NCBI GenBank assembly: GCA_028820635.1
Contig: JAPPIG010000028.1
Coordinates: forward strand, 29,052 to 91,313
Origin: Candidatus Poribacteria bacterium
GTDB lineage: Bacteria; Poribacteria; WGA-4E; WGA-3G
DNA length: 62,262 nucleotides
Direction: 5' to 3'
Positions 16,958 through 25,063 of this stretch are shown piece after piece (within the stretch, counting starts at the first letter, position 1; every line of letters starts with the position of its first letter). The notes under the pieces are model-generated. The model was not told where the DNA came from. It ran no database searches and saw only the letters and a program-made list of their open reading frames with translations. The position numbers were made by a program, and so were the translations under genes.

Positions 16958-19447
16958 CTACTGGGACTCAAGATTGCGCAGTTCCCGCTCAGCCCGCATC
17001 TTGAGAAAAGTGTCGTTTACCTGTTCCGCGAGTCTCATAGCCTTTTTGAAATTCTCTTTTGCCTCCGCAATTTTCCCTTCAACTTGATTCGTCATTCCAC
17101 GGCTATAGGCAGCCATTGCATAATCCGAGATTGCAGCGTCGTTTTGCCCAAGTTTCACCTTCGCGTCTCCACGACTGGTATAGAAATCTGGATGACTATT
17201 TATCAGATCAATCGCCTTATCATAATCCGCAATTGCAGCACTGTAGTGTTCAAGCGCTGCCTTCGCTTTGCCGCGATTGTGGTAGGCATCAGCATAATTT
17301 GAATTGAGCTGAATTGACATGTTTAGGTCAACAATAGCGTCTGCGTATTGTCCGAGTTCATATTTCGCGCGTCCGCGATTATTGTAAGCATAAACAAAAT
17401 TGGGTTGTATTTCGAGGGCAGCACTATAATCTTTGATGGCAGCCTCGTATTGTCCGAGTGCCTGCTTCACATTTCCGCGATTGTTGTAAGCGAGAGCATA
17501 ATCCGGTTTTAATCTGATGGCAGTGTCAAAATCTGACAACGCCTCCGTGTGTCGTTTGAGCATTTGCTTGCAAAATCCACGAGAATAATATATCGCAGGA
17601 TCGTCAGGATTTAGTTTGATGACGGCATCATAGTCTAAAATAGCAGCTTCGTGTTGTCTGCGGACTTTCCTTATATTCCCACGATTGATATATGCATCCA
17701 TATAATCCGGTTTTAGTCTTATCGCTTCGGTATAGTCCGCAATCGCATTTTTATTTTGTCTGTTACTTTGATGCAAAGCACCACGATTGTAATACGCTTC
17801 CGCATAGTAAGGATTTCGTTTTATCGCGATGTTGTAATCCGCAATTGCAGCGTCATATTGTTTGAGTGCGTGCTTCGCCCGACCGCGATTATTGTAAGCC
17901 ACAATATAATCAGGGTCCAGTAGGATGGCAGTGTCAAAATCGCTGATAGCAGCCTCGTATTGTTTGAGTTTATGCTTTGCCTGTCCACGCTTATCGTAAG
18001 CTGTAACATAATCAGGATACAGTCGGATAGCAGTGTCTAAATCTGAAATCGCCGCCTTGTATTTCTTCAGTTCGTATTTCGCAAGCCCGCGATTATTGTA
18101 AGCGTAAGCGTTCTCCGGCTCGTGTGCTATGATGACGTTATAATCCGTGATGGCAGCGTCATATTGTTTGAGTTCATATTTCGCAAGTCCGCGATTGCCA
18201 TGAGCGTAAATAAAATCTGGTTCCAGTCGGATAGCGACAGTATAATCCGCAATTGCAGCCTTGTATTGTTTGAGGAGATGTTGCGTCCGTCCACGATTGT
18301 AATATGCTGATGCATAATTCGGATCCATTTTGATGGCGGTGTTGTAATCTAAAATTGCAGCAACGTATTGTCTGAGTGCCTGCTTTACACCGCCACGATT
18401 GTTGTAAGCCACCGCATAATCCGGCTTGAGCCGTATTGCGGTGTTGTAATCCGCAACCGCAGCCCTATATTGTTTAAGGGCAAACTTCGCCCGTCCACGA
18501 TTATTGTAAGCGAAGGCGAAATCTGGTTCTATCCTGATGGCATCACTAAAATCTATAATCGCAATGGGGTATTTCTTGAGTTCGTGATATGCAAGCCCAC
18601 GATTGTTGTAAGCATCCGCATGATCAGGCTTTCGTTTTATCGCCTCGTCATAATCCGAAAGTGTCTCCGCATATTGTTTGAGGTGTCGCTTCGCCTCTGC
18701 ACGATAAAAGTATGGCTCCGCATCATCTAACCCGTGTGAGATCGCCTCTGTGAAATCCGTTATTGCTGCCGCGTAGTCCTTCAACTTAAGGTGCGCTCTG
18801 CCCGATCTATAAAAAAACTCGGCAGATAGATTGCCGAGTGGTTTTTGTCCCCGTAGATGTTTTGTCTGCTTTGCTTGATTTAGCAACGTTTTCAGTGTGT
18901 TTGATGGGACAACAAAATTGCGTTCTTGGGAATTGTAATAAACACCTATCACTTCACCCTCGCTGTTTAGCACAGGCGCGCCACTACGCATCGGTGGAAT
19001 TGGCGTTGTCAGTTCAAAATGCCCTTCCTTGTATTCACCGATGATGGCTTCCAAACTTTTCTCGGCACTCCCTCTAATATAGACGGTATCGTCTATCTCG
19101 ACAGCATCGCTATCGCTAAGTGGTAGCGGTGCGACATCAGACACCGCAACGTTCAGCAACACTAACCCGTTTTTCGGGTCTACGGCCACAACACATTCAA
19201 TCACGGACTTCTCGTCTTTACCGACTAACGTCGCTGTGCCTGCGGCTGCACCTCTCACGACATCGGAACTCGTTGCAATCAGTGTATCGGTGACAAAAAA
19301 CCCGCTTCCGATGCGGGTAGCGGTGCCGTCTTTATCTGTCATCTCTAAATGGACTGTGGCTGATGTGGCAGTTGTTGCCACGCATATCAGCAGGGACAGA
19401 ATGGCGATGATATATGGGTGTGAATGTGATGTTTTCTGGTGTGTCAT
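16958..19447 (-). CDS. Exported pseudo-protease/TPR protein
   Basis: An 829-residue protein: signal peptide (to about 30), trypsin-like domain (about 30-195), then about 17 TPR units of 34 residues ('AYNNRGRAKxxLKQYxAAIxDYxxAI', about 205-790). The protease domain keeps the serine region (RSGAP, Ser155), but the position of the catalytic His is Asp62 ('ATSSDVVRG', against 'ATNAHVIRG' in its 55846 paralogue), and the Asp position is Gly. It is therefore probably a non-catalytic scaffold or binding protein. Direct 120-bp repeats flank the gene. Confidence 0.88.
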   Translation of the reverse strand: MTHQKTSHSHPYIIAILSLLICVATTATSATVHLEMTDKDGTATRIGSGFFVTDTLIATSSDVVRGAAAGTATLVGKDEKSVIECVVAVDPKNGLVLLNVAVSDVAPLPLSDSDAVEIDDTVYIRGSAEKSLEAIIGEYKEGHFELTTPIPPMRSGAPVLNSEGEVIGVYYNSQERNFVVPSNTLKTLLNQAKQTKHLRGQKPLGNLSAEFFYRSGRAHLKLKDYAAAITDFTEAISHGLDDAEPYFYRAEAKRHLKQYAETLSDYDEAIKRKPDHADAYNNRGLAYHELKKYPIAIIDFSDAIRIEPDFAFAYNNRGRAKFALKQYRAAVADYNTAIRLKPDYAVAYNNRGGVKQALRQYVAAILDYNTAIKMDPNYASAYYNRGRTQHLLKQYKAAIADYTVAIRLEPDFIYAHGNRGLAKYELKQYDAAITDYNVIIAHEPENAYAYNNRGLAKYELKKYKAAISDLDTAIRLYPDYVTAYDKRGQAKHKLKQYEAAISDFDTAILLDPDYIVAYNNRGRAKHALKQYDAAIADYNIAIKRNPYYAEAYYNRGALHQSNRQNKNAIADYTEAIRLKPDYMDAYINRGNIRKVRRQHEAAILDYDAVIKLNPDDPAIYYSRGFCKQMLKRHTEALSDFDTAIRLKPDYALAYNNRGNVKQALGQYEAAIKDYSAALEIQPNFVYAYNNRGRAKYELGQYADAIVDLNMSIQLNSNYADAYHNRGKAKAALEHYSAAIADYDKAIDLINSHPDFYTSRGDAKVKLGQNDAAISDYAMAAYSRGMTNQVEGKIAEAKENFKKAMRLAEQVNDTFLKMRAERELRNLESQ

Positions 19448-19549
19448 TTGGATTATACCTTTTCTTGTGGGAGGGCTTTGTAAGCCCGATGTGCCGAATA
19501 AGCTGTTAGGTATAATTTATCACACATATCACGCCTTTCGCAAGTAGGT

Positions 19550-19722
19550 TCGTAGGTCGGGTAGAGTTTACGAAACCCGACACGTAGGATTAGATAGGGT
19601 TTCCATGTCCAAATCAACGCCAAATGCGCTTGGCGGAATGCACTTGGTAGAATGCGCTTTTGGCATTCTACATGATTCCGCATGATTTGTCGGGTTTCGC
19701 GTTGCTCTACCCGACCTACAAT
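19550..19722. repeat. MITE-like element A-E-A'; 120-bp direct repeat, right copy
   Basis: Same structure as 16704-16878. 19603-19722 is identical to 16759-16878. Confidence 0.9.
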
Positions 19723-19734
19723 AGTATCACACCA

Positions 19735-19880
19735 CCTTGTAGGCGCGTTTTAAAACCGCACCTACCAAGGTGTATACATGTATACGCGTATACATGTATA
19801 CAAACCTCACTCTTGTTAGAGGCGTTTTTAACGCTGATAAATTACAATAATCGGGGTTAGAAACCCCTCCAACAATGTGG
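19735..19880. repeat. Families B, F and C
   Basis: Family B (19738-19766), a GTATACATGTATACGCGTATACATGTATAC array (about 19771-19801) and paired family C halves (19810-19876). A further family C unit lies at 19463-19495. Confidence 0.8.
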
Positions 19881-19889
19881 GAGATTCGT

Positions 19890-20489
19890 TTACCGCGGCA
19901 CATTCGGATTTGTGGGACCGATACCGCGCGACCCCCAATCCCATTCAAATTCATCCTGCGGTGTGCGTGCGATCTCGTCATTGACCATCGTATTCGCCAA
20001 ATTGAGCCACATCCCACCTAACAGAAATTCAATATCCGCCTCAAGCAGTTCATCCGATTTCAACACCTTGAAATTACCGACACGGAACGTCCGACTCGGT
20101 TGCATAACGTTCCAAACATACTGCATCGCGGTGTCCCATCGTTGACGTTCTCGGTCGAGCCAGATATGGGGTCGGTGTCGGTCATCAGCGTTTTGTAAGT
20201 CGCGCGGTGTCGACACACCCCGTAGACGCACTTTGACATATACATCGGTTGTAGCATATCCGCCTTCAATCTTCGGTACTTTTGCCTGCGGATGCGCGCG
20301 GAGCAGCATAAAGTATTCGCGCGGTGTCAATATATCGTGCTGATACTCAATTTTTCCGTAGACCCACCCTTTTTTCGGTGCAGCAGAGGTGATCGGTTCG
20401 TCATCGCTGCCATCGCTACTGCTGAAAATAGGGGTGTGTCCGTGAATGAATAGGGTTAATAGGATAACAAGAATAAATAGTTTTTTCAT
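19890..20489 (-). CDS. Exported SNase-like (thermonuclease fold) protein
   Basis: A 199-residue protein starting MKKLFILVILL (signal peptide); the longer frame would run through repeats. From about residue 65, 'VKVRLRGVSTPRD' followed by 'DRERQRWDTAMQYVWNVM' and a 'LEADIEFLLGGMWLNLANTMV' tail follow the staphylococcal-nuclease order (beta strand with RLRG.xTP, helix, A.V..GG..L...L). In active SNases an acidic residue follows the TP; here it is Arg, so catalysis is doubtful. The family call is by pattern only; a divergent OB-fold binding protein is the alternative. Confidence 0.45.
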   Translation of the reverse strand: MKKLFILVILLTLFIHGHTPIFSSSDGSDDEPITSAAPKKGWVYGKIEYQHDILTPREYFMLLRAHPQAKVPKIEGGYATTDVYVKVRLRGVSTPRDLQNADDRHRPHIWLDRERQRWDTAMQYVWNVMQPSRTFRVGNFKVLKSDELLEADIEFLLGGMWLNLANTMVNDEIARTPQDEFEWDWGSRGIGPTNPNVPR

Positions 20490-20510
20490 AGGTTTTTGGT
20501 TTACAGTCTT

Positions 20511-20633
20511 GTAGGTCGGGTAGAGCGGTAGCGACACCCGACATGAAGTTGATGGCACTAACATTGTCCAAATCAACGCAGCATGCGCTTTTGGCATGCT
20601 GCGGGTTTCGCGTTGCTCTACCCGACCTACGAT
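20511..20633. repeat. MITE-like A-E-A' element
   Basis: A family A unit at 20511-20545, a family E-like GCATGCGC/GCATGC palindrome, and an inverted family A unit to 20633. Confidence 0.85.
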
Positions 20634-20645
20634 AATTTTTGCTGA

Positions 20646-21464
20646 CTAAAACGAGAGTTTGACCGCAACAAGCGTTGCCAGTTCCTTCTCGATTGTGTCG
20701 TTGAAAGTTTGTAGCCCGATGTCCGCACCGAGCTCAATGTTAACATTATCACGCAGTTCAAAACTGGTGCTTGGCGTGATAATCAACTGATGCACAGGAT
20801 TGTCGCCTGCACCTGCCAACTCTGGCATCGCTTTGACAGCGACACTGAATCCTTTCGGATGTTTGAGCAGCACATAGGCCAACAAGTTGAGGCTATTACC
20901 TGCTTTGAAGGACAACCCACTCGGTGGCGGCTTGAGCGTTTCAAGGTCGCGCCCATCCAGCGAGTTGGGATCATATCCCAAGTTTTCCAGATCGTCGCGA
21001 GCGTTTGGCTTGCCGAACTGTCCGGCATTTCGTCCGAACACACCTGCACCGCCGGTGGCGTGGAATCCTGCGACATCAAAATCGGGGAACTCAATTGCCA
21101 GCCCGACATCTGCCTGTCGCCCCAAATCTCGCGTAGAATAACCTTTGAATGTGCCATCTGTGTAGAGTTTGAAGTCGAACGATTTGACGGTGATACCTGC
21201 TTCCGCGTGATATTTGCCGCGGATGATGTTGCCGCCACCTTGTGCGATTGCGGAGACGTTGCCACTCACTGCGTCCGTTTGGAACGGTGCTGCACCGAGC
21301 AGTCCCCACCCGCGCACGCCTGCGATTTCGTTGAATGTGCCTGCGATGGATGCTTCGTCAACTGTTGCCGGTAGTTGTGCGTGTGCGTCTGCAGCACTGA
21401 ACAACATCACACATAGCAGTGCGATGCCCCACACCATCAATCGGCATTTTTCTAAGCGTTTCAT
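20646..21464 (-). CDS. Putative outer-membrane or exported beta-rich protein
   Basis: A 272-residue protein with a clear signal peptide (about 1-30, ending ADAHA), many alternating beta-prone stretches and a C-terminal Phe in 'VAVKLSF', a pattern seen in outer-membrane beta-barrels. 'AEAGITVKSFDFKLYTDGTF' and 'NVNIELGADIGLQTFND' resemble barrel strands. No named family recognised. AAGGAG precedes the ATG. Same strand as the SNase-like gene but separated by a repeat element. Confidence 0.6.
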   Translation of the reverse strand: MKRLEKCRLMVWGIALLCVMLFSAADAHAQLPATVDEASIAGTFNEIAGVRGWGLLGAAPFQTDAVSGNVSAIAQGGGNIIRGKYHAEAGITVKSFDFKLYTDGTFKGYSTRDLGRQADVGLAIEFPDFDVAGFHATGGAGVFGRNAGQFGKPNARDDLENLGYDPNSLDGRDLETLKPPPSGLSFKAGNSLNLLAYVLLKHPKGFSVAVKAMPELAGAGDNPVHQLIITPSTSFELRDNVNIELGADIGLQTFNDTIEKELATLVAVKLSF

Positions 21465-21539
21465 TTTTTCTCCTTTTGTATGTGCTGCCCGGTGTGTTTT
21501 TATTAGTTATCAGTTTTCAGTTAGGCGTCAATTTAGTTA

Positions 21540-22076
21540 TACATGTTCTCGTAGGTTGGGTTGAACCGTAGGTGAAACCCAACATTTTGAGGTTGTAAAA
21601 GCGTTTCATGTTGGGTTTCGTTCCTCAACCCAACCTACAAGAGGATTGAAACCACCCAAACATGATTGGAAAATCCTTAAATTGACACCTATGGGTAGAG
21701 AGAAGCGAAACCCGACATGTTATTATAATATTGTTATTTATATTATAACATAATAAAAAGTAGTTTTCAAGAAAAAAGATATTTTCCAGGTTTCGGTGTA
21801 TACGTGTATACAACTATACATGTATACGCGTATACAACCTCGCCTCTTGTTGGAGGGCTTTCTAAGCCCGATTTATTGCCATAAGGTAGGTTCGGTTTCA
21901 AAGCACGCCTCTTACATTCTGTAGGCGGTGAATCATGCTGAATGCCAAAAGCGCATTCGCCATGATTCATACCGTTGATTACGAACTCCGATTCCCGACT
22001 GCAAATGTGTCGCGATTCGGAGATCGCTCCTACAGAAGCAAATCGGGCTTAGAAAGCCCTCCAACAAGAGGGACAA
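21540..22076. repeat. Repeat field (A variant, F, C, D, E)
   Basis: A diverged inverted family A pair ('GTAGGTTGGG...CCCAACCTAC', 21550-21642), a TAAATTGACACCTATGGGT junction with family A (21655-21715), family F (21796-21835), family C (21843-21875 and inverted to 22070), family E (21935-21965) and family D (21985-22033). No gene. Confidence 0.75.
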
Positions 22077-22134
22077 TGAATTGCGCGACTACAAACGCAC
22101 ATACCTTGATTATGGGAACAAACAAAAAAAGATG

Positions 22135-22163
22135 TTGACATTTTTTTCATGTTCTGATACAAT
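22135..22163 (+). promoter_or_regulatory. Sigma-70 promoter
   Basis: TTGACA (22135-22140), a 17-bp spacer and TACAAT (22158-22163). The predicted start near 22170 sits just before the structured leader. Confidence 0.75.
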
Positions 22164-22169
22164 AATATT

Positions 22170-22307
22170 GTTTAGTATTACAACTAACGGTTCACATTAT
22201 GGGTACCCATATACTTTCTTGAACCGTTAGTTGTAGGGGTGCCCGCTTTTTTTTAATCAGTGGATACCCGATAGCAACAATCACGCTACACACTGCGCAG
22301 GTGTAGC
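22170..22307 (+). promoter_or_regulatory. Pseudoknot-like attenuator/leader RNA
   Basis: A 14-bp perfect stem, CAACTAACGGTTCA (22181-22194) with its complement (22220-22233), encloses the palindrome TATGGGTACCCATA. GGGTACCC in the loop can pair with GGGTGCCC (22237-22244), which is followed by GC and eight T. So the element can form a pseudoknot or terminator and could end as a ~85-nt RNA. A second hairpin, GCTACAC/GTGTAGC (22284-22307), lies before the ribosome site of the 22331 gene. A 7-codon frame starts in the loop (ATGGGTACC...TGA). Confidence 0.55.
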
Positions 22308-22330
22308 CAAACAATCAGAGGAGGTATAAG

Positions 22331-23044
22331 ATGCTACGCGACATCTTTACCAATAAATGGATAATTGGTGGCATCCTACTGCTGATTATTATTGCCGGTG
22401 GGTGTTACTTTTGGTATCAACACTCACTGGCAGACGATAGAAAAGCGGCAGCCGATGGTGCGGAATACGCGCGCCGATTGGAAAACCAAAAGGCGAAGCA
22501 GAAAGCAGCAACGGAGACCGAAACAACGTCAACCCAAGCCCCTGCGGAAAATAATACCGCAGAGAAACCCGTCAACAAAGTAACCGCTGAAGTGGAAAAC
22601 AACACCGAAAGCGGAGGGACAACCGCAGCCCAAACGCCTGCAGCAACTGCTGAAGTCGTAGATGTGCCTGTCTCACCTCACGGCTTTGGACCTTATCCCG
22701 AAGTTCCAAGTGATTTTCCTGAAAATGTGGATTGGGATGATTATGCGAATGATCTTCCTATTTATGAATTAATGACACGTGTCCAGATAAAATTATGGAA
22801 TCAGGGTCAGCGTGCCGTAGGAATTTTTAAAGAAAATGGTTTACTGTATCCTACCATTAAGGGTTCTATTTATATTAGGTGGGGCGACAATGGTAAGGAT
22901 ATAGTTGATTTTGCGGGTCATCCAGATGACATATCTGATGAAGTTGAAGATCAATTATGGGAGGGTATTATCCCTTCAGGATTTAAGATTCTTAATTATG
23001 ATGAATCGGGCATAGACCCGTACGAATTTCTTAATTTACGATAA
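22331..23044 (+). CDS. Membrane-anchored 'SPHGFGPYP' family protein
   Basis: A 237-residue protein: short cytoplasmic tip MLRDIFTNKW, one membrane segment (about 11-29), an Ala/Glu/Thr-rich stalk (about 35-105), then a globular domain opening with 'SPHGFGPYPEVPSDFP' and ending 'IDPYEFLNL'. Paralogues at 49697 and 58338 share the opening, an 'RVxIKLWxQGxR' helix, 'YPTI' and the ending. Function unknown; the orientation places the domain outside the cytoplasmic membrane. AGAGGAGG precedes the ATG. It is followed after 13 bp by the 23058 gene. Confidence 0.75.
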   Translation: MLRDIFTNKWIIGGILLLIIIAGGCYFWYQHSLADDRKAAADGAEYARRLENQKAKQKAATETETTSTQAPAENNTAEKPVNKVTAEVENNTESGGTTAAQTPAATAEVVDVPVSPHGFGPYPEVPSDFPENVDWDDYANDLPIYELMTRVQIKLWNQGQRAVGIFKENGLLYPTIKGSIYIRWGDNGKDIVDFAGHPDDISDEVEDQLWEGIIPSGFKILNYDESGIDPYEFLNLR

Positions 23045-23057
23045 GGAGTAAATTGTT

Positions 23058-23567
23058 ATGAGGTATATTTTGAGTTTTTTGATTTTTATTTTAGTAAGTG
23101 GTGTTGTATTTTCCGATCACAAACCTTGGGAAAATCGAATTAGTCATGGTTTCGACGAACTTACGGAAGACAGTACTTGGGGGACTGCAATTGACAAGGA
23201 TCCTGGAGAAATTTTGCGATCACGTTCTAGGACATCAGCCAAGAATGATCATGATGAAAATTCTCATCGTTGGACAACAGTTTCCAATGTAAAATGCAGT
23301 GATGTAGCGTATCGTGGAAATTGGGGTTTTAGCAATTACGTCCCGCATGAAATAGAAAATGTGAGAGGTAGTAAAGCTGGAACATTTAACGACTTTAAGG
23401 GGTATTTCTATAAGAATTCCAGAGTTGTCGGTAAGGTTTTTGGTGCGACATTGGATTGTAGAATGTCCATAAGCAGCTGTGGTGCGAGTGGGAGTATAAC
23501 TGCTTGGAAGAAAGTAAATGATTCTGGATCATCGGTTATCTGGGCAGTTAGTAGCATTCCATGGTAG
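23058..23567 (+). CDS. Small exported protein, unknown function
   Basis: A 169-residue protein with an N-terminal signal (MRYILSFLIFILVSGVVFS). The mature part is polar, with four Cys (including 'CRMSISSCG') that could form disulphides. 'AYRGNWGFSNYVPHEIEN' and the surrounding strands suggest a small beta-sandwich. Not recognised. It follows the 22331 gene in an apparent two-gene operon and is closed by a strong terminator. Its base composition is more AT-rich than the upstream stalk region. Confidence 0.65.
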   Translation: MRYILSFLIFILVSGVVFSDHKPWENRISHGFDELTEDSTWGTAIDKDPGEILRSRSRTSAKNDHDENSHRWTTVSNVKCSDVAYRGNWGFSNYVPHEIENVRGSKAGTFNDFKGYFYKNSRVVGKVFGATLDCRMSISSCGASGSITAWKKVNDSGSSVIWAVSSIPW

Positions 23568-23599
23568 CTCTAACTTTCATCTAACGATAACATTTACAC

Positions 23600-23638
23600 A
23601 GGCAGGTATCCTTTATTGGGTATTTGCCTTTTTCTTTT
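23600..23638 (+). terminator. Intrinsic terminator (AGGCAGGTATCC type)
   Basis: AGGCAGGTATCC pairs with GGGTATTTGCCT, followed by TTTTTC. The same hairpin recurs on the minus strand after the Cys-rich genes (31243-31283 and 44641-44678). Confidence 0.85.
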
Positions 23639-23699
23639 CGCTATCGTCTTGTATGTCATAAGAGTTGCTGGCATTCTTTGCTTTCGTGCATCTTCCTGC

Positions 23700-24115
23700 G
23701 TTTTATACGTGTATACATGTATACAATCCGACTCTTGTTGGAGGGCTTTCTAAGCCCGATTTATTACCACAAAGGTATGCGCGTTTTGTCCACGCGCCGA
23801 ATTGTCTGAATCGCGGATTATCACGGAGGACGCGGATTACACGGAGGATGCCCCTGCAAATCCGAAATTATATTCACAAAATGTACCTTCGTGACCAAAT
23901 ATCTCTTCTTTCCGCGTTCTCCGTGTTCTCCGCGCCTTCCGCGATTCTGATAATAACAGAGCGATTCAAAAACGCACCTCTTACATTCTGTAGGAGCGAT
24001 CTCCGAATAGCGACTTATCGGGAATCCAAATCAAGAAATCAACGGTATGAATGACGTTTAGTCATTCCCCGGGTATGAATGCCTTTTGGCATTCCCCGGA
24101 GTTCCCTCCTACAAA
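23700..24115. repeat. Repeat field (F, C, G, D, E)
   Basis: Family F (23706-23726), C (23731-23765), a long family G block (23805-23950), D (23992-24035) and E (24040-24100). No gene. Confidence 0.75.
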
Positions 24116-24166
24116 GAAACTCAAAAATCCGAACGATACTTTGTCAATCAGAAATGGTATTACGTC

Positions 24167-24196
24167 TTGACAACCTACGTGATAAGGTAATATAAT
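24167..24196 (+). promoter_or_regulatory. Sigma-70 promoter
   Basis: TTGACA (24167-24172), an 18-bp spacer and TATAAT (24191-24196), about 110 bp before the 24307 gene. Confidence 0.75.
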
Positions 24197-24306
24197 ATGC
24201 ACACCAGTCGACTACCACATTGCTTGTTCAGAATGCTGTTGGTGAAACGTCAGCAATTATTGAAGAGCGGATTTAGGTTGATAAGGATTTACAGCAGGAG
24301 CGTATT

Positions 24307-24729
24307 ATGTCAGAATTGAGAGAAAGAGACTTAGGAACCGTTCAAAAAAAAGTAAATCAACTCGAAACACAAATTGGAGACCTCAGTACGCAAGTGCCAG
24401 AGGTTGATAAGCAGATCGATCCTGTTGAATGGCGTTTGACTAATCAGATCAAGGATGTAAAGCACGATATTCAGGTGGTCAAGGAAGATCTAACAGACTA
24501 CATCAATCAGGTGAAAAGCGACCTAACAGATGACATCAATCAGGTGAAAAGCGACCTAACAGCTAACATCAATCAGGTGAAAAGCGACCTTGAAGGCGAC
24601 ATAAACAGCGTCAAGAACGACATGAAAGAACAACAATCAAGTTTGAAGTGGTTTATAGGTACTTTTATCACCGCAGGCGTTGCAGTTATCGGTGTAATAG
24701 TAACCCTAATTACCTTATTCGTCAAGTAG
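24307..24729 (+). CDS. Coiled-coil protein with C-terminal membrane anchor
   Basis: A 140-residue protein: a long coiled coil (about 8-110) containing three near-identical ~11-residue units (DLTDxINQVKS, encoded by ~33-bp direct repeats), then one C-terminal membrane helix (about 114-137, 'WFIGTFITAGVAVIGVIV'). This tail-anchored layout resembles holin/XhlA-like proteins and general membrane-tethered coiled coils. It shares this plan with the 51219 gene. GCAGGAG lies upstream. The downstream 24741 and 25064 genes are close and codirectional. Confidence 0.65.
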   Translation: MSELRERDLGTVQKKVNQLETQIGDLSTQVPEVDKQIDPVEWRLTNQIKDVKHDIQVVKEDLTDYINQVKSDLTDDINQVKSDLTANINQVKSDLEGDINSVKNDMKEQQSSLKWFIGTFITAGVAVIGVIVTLITLFVK

Positions 24730-24740
24730 AGGAGAAAACA

Positions 24741-25037
24741 ATGGCAAAGGAAGCATTAGGGGCAGAGGAATATAAACCAACTTGTTTGGAGTGGTTAGTG
24801 GTGATGGTAAACTCTGTTTTGCCACACGTGAACGAGAAGAACGTACGTGTATATTGTTTAGCAGGGAAAGACGAAAACAGTATTGTGGCATACATCAAGC
24901 ATGATTTTCGTGCCGACAAAGAACGTGTCAGTAATATTGAAACAGGCGTTAAAGAACTTATCTTAGCCGTAGCTGAAGTGTATGAATGGGATTCATGGGT
25001 TAATATTGAAACGGTTATCACGGTTAAGGAATACTAA
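24741..25037 (+). CDS. Small acidic hypothetical protein
   Basis: A 98-residue soluble protein, ATG eight bases after GAGGAG, and 11 bp after the coiled-coil gene. Alpha/beta pattern with a hydrophobic N-terminal half ('CLEWLVVMVNSVLPHV') and an acidic C-terminal helix. Not recognised. Position suggests co-expression with the coiled-coil protein and the methyltransferase. Confidence 0.6.
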   Translation: MAKEALGAEEYKPTCLEWLVVMVNSVLPHVNEKNVRVYCLAGKDENSIVAYIKHDFRADKERVSNIETGVKELILAVAEVYEWDSWVNIETVITVKEY

Positions 25038-25063
25038 AAACTTGATTACGAGAAAAGTTCCCT

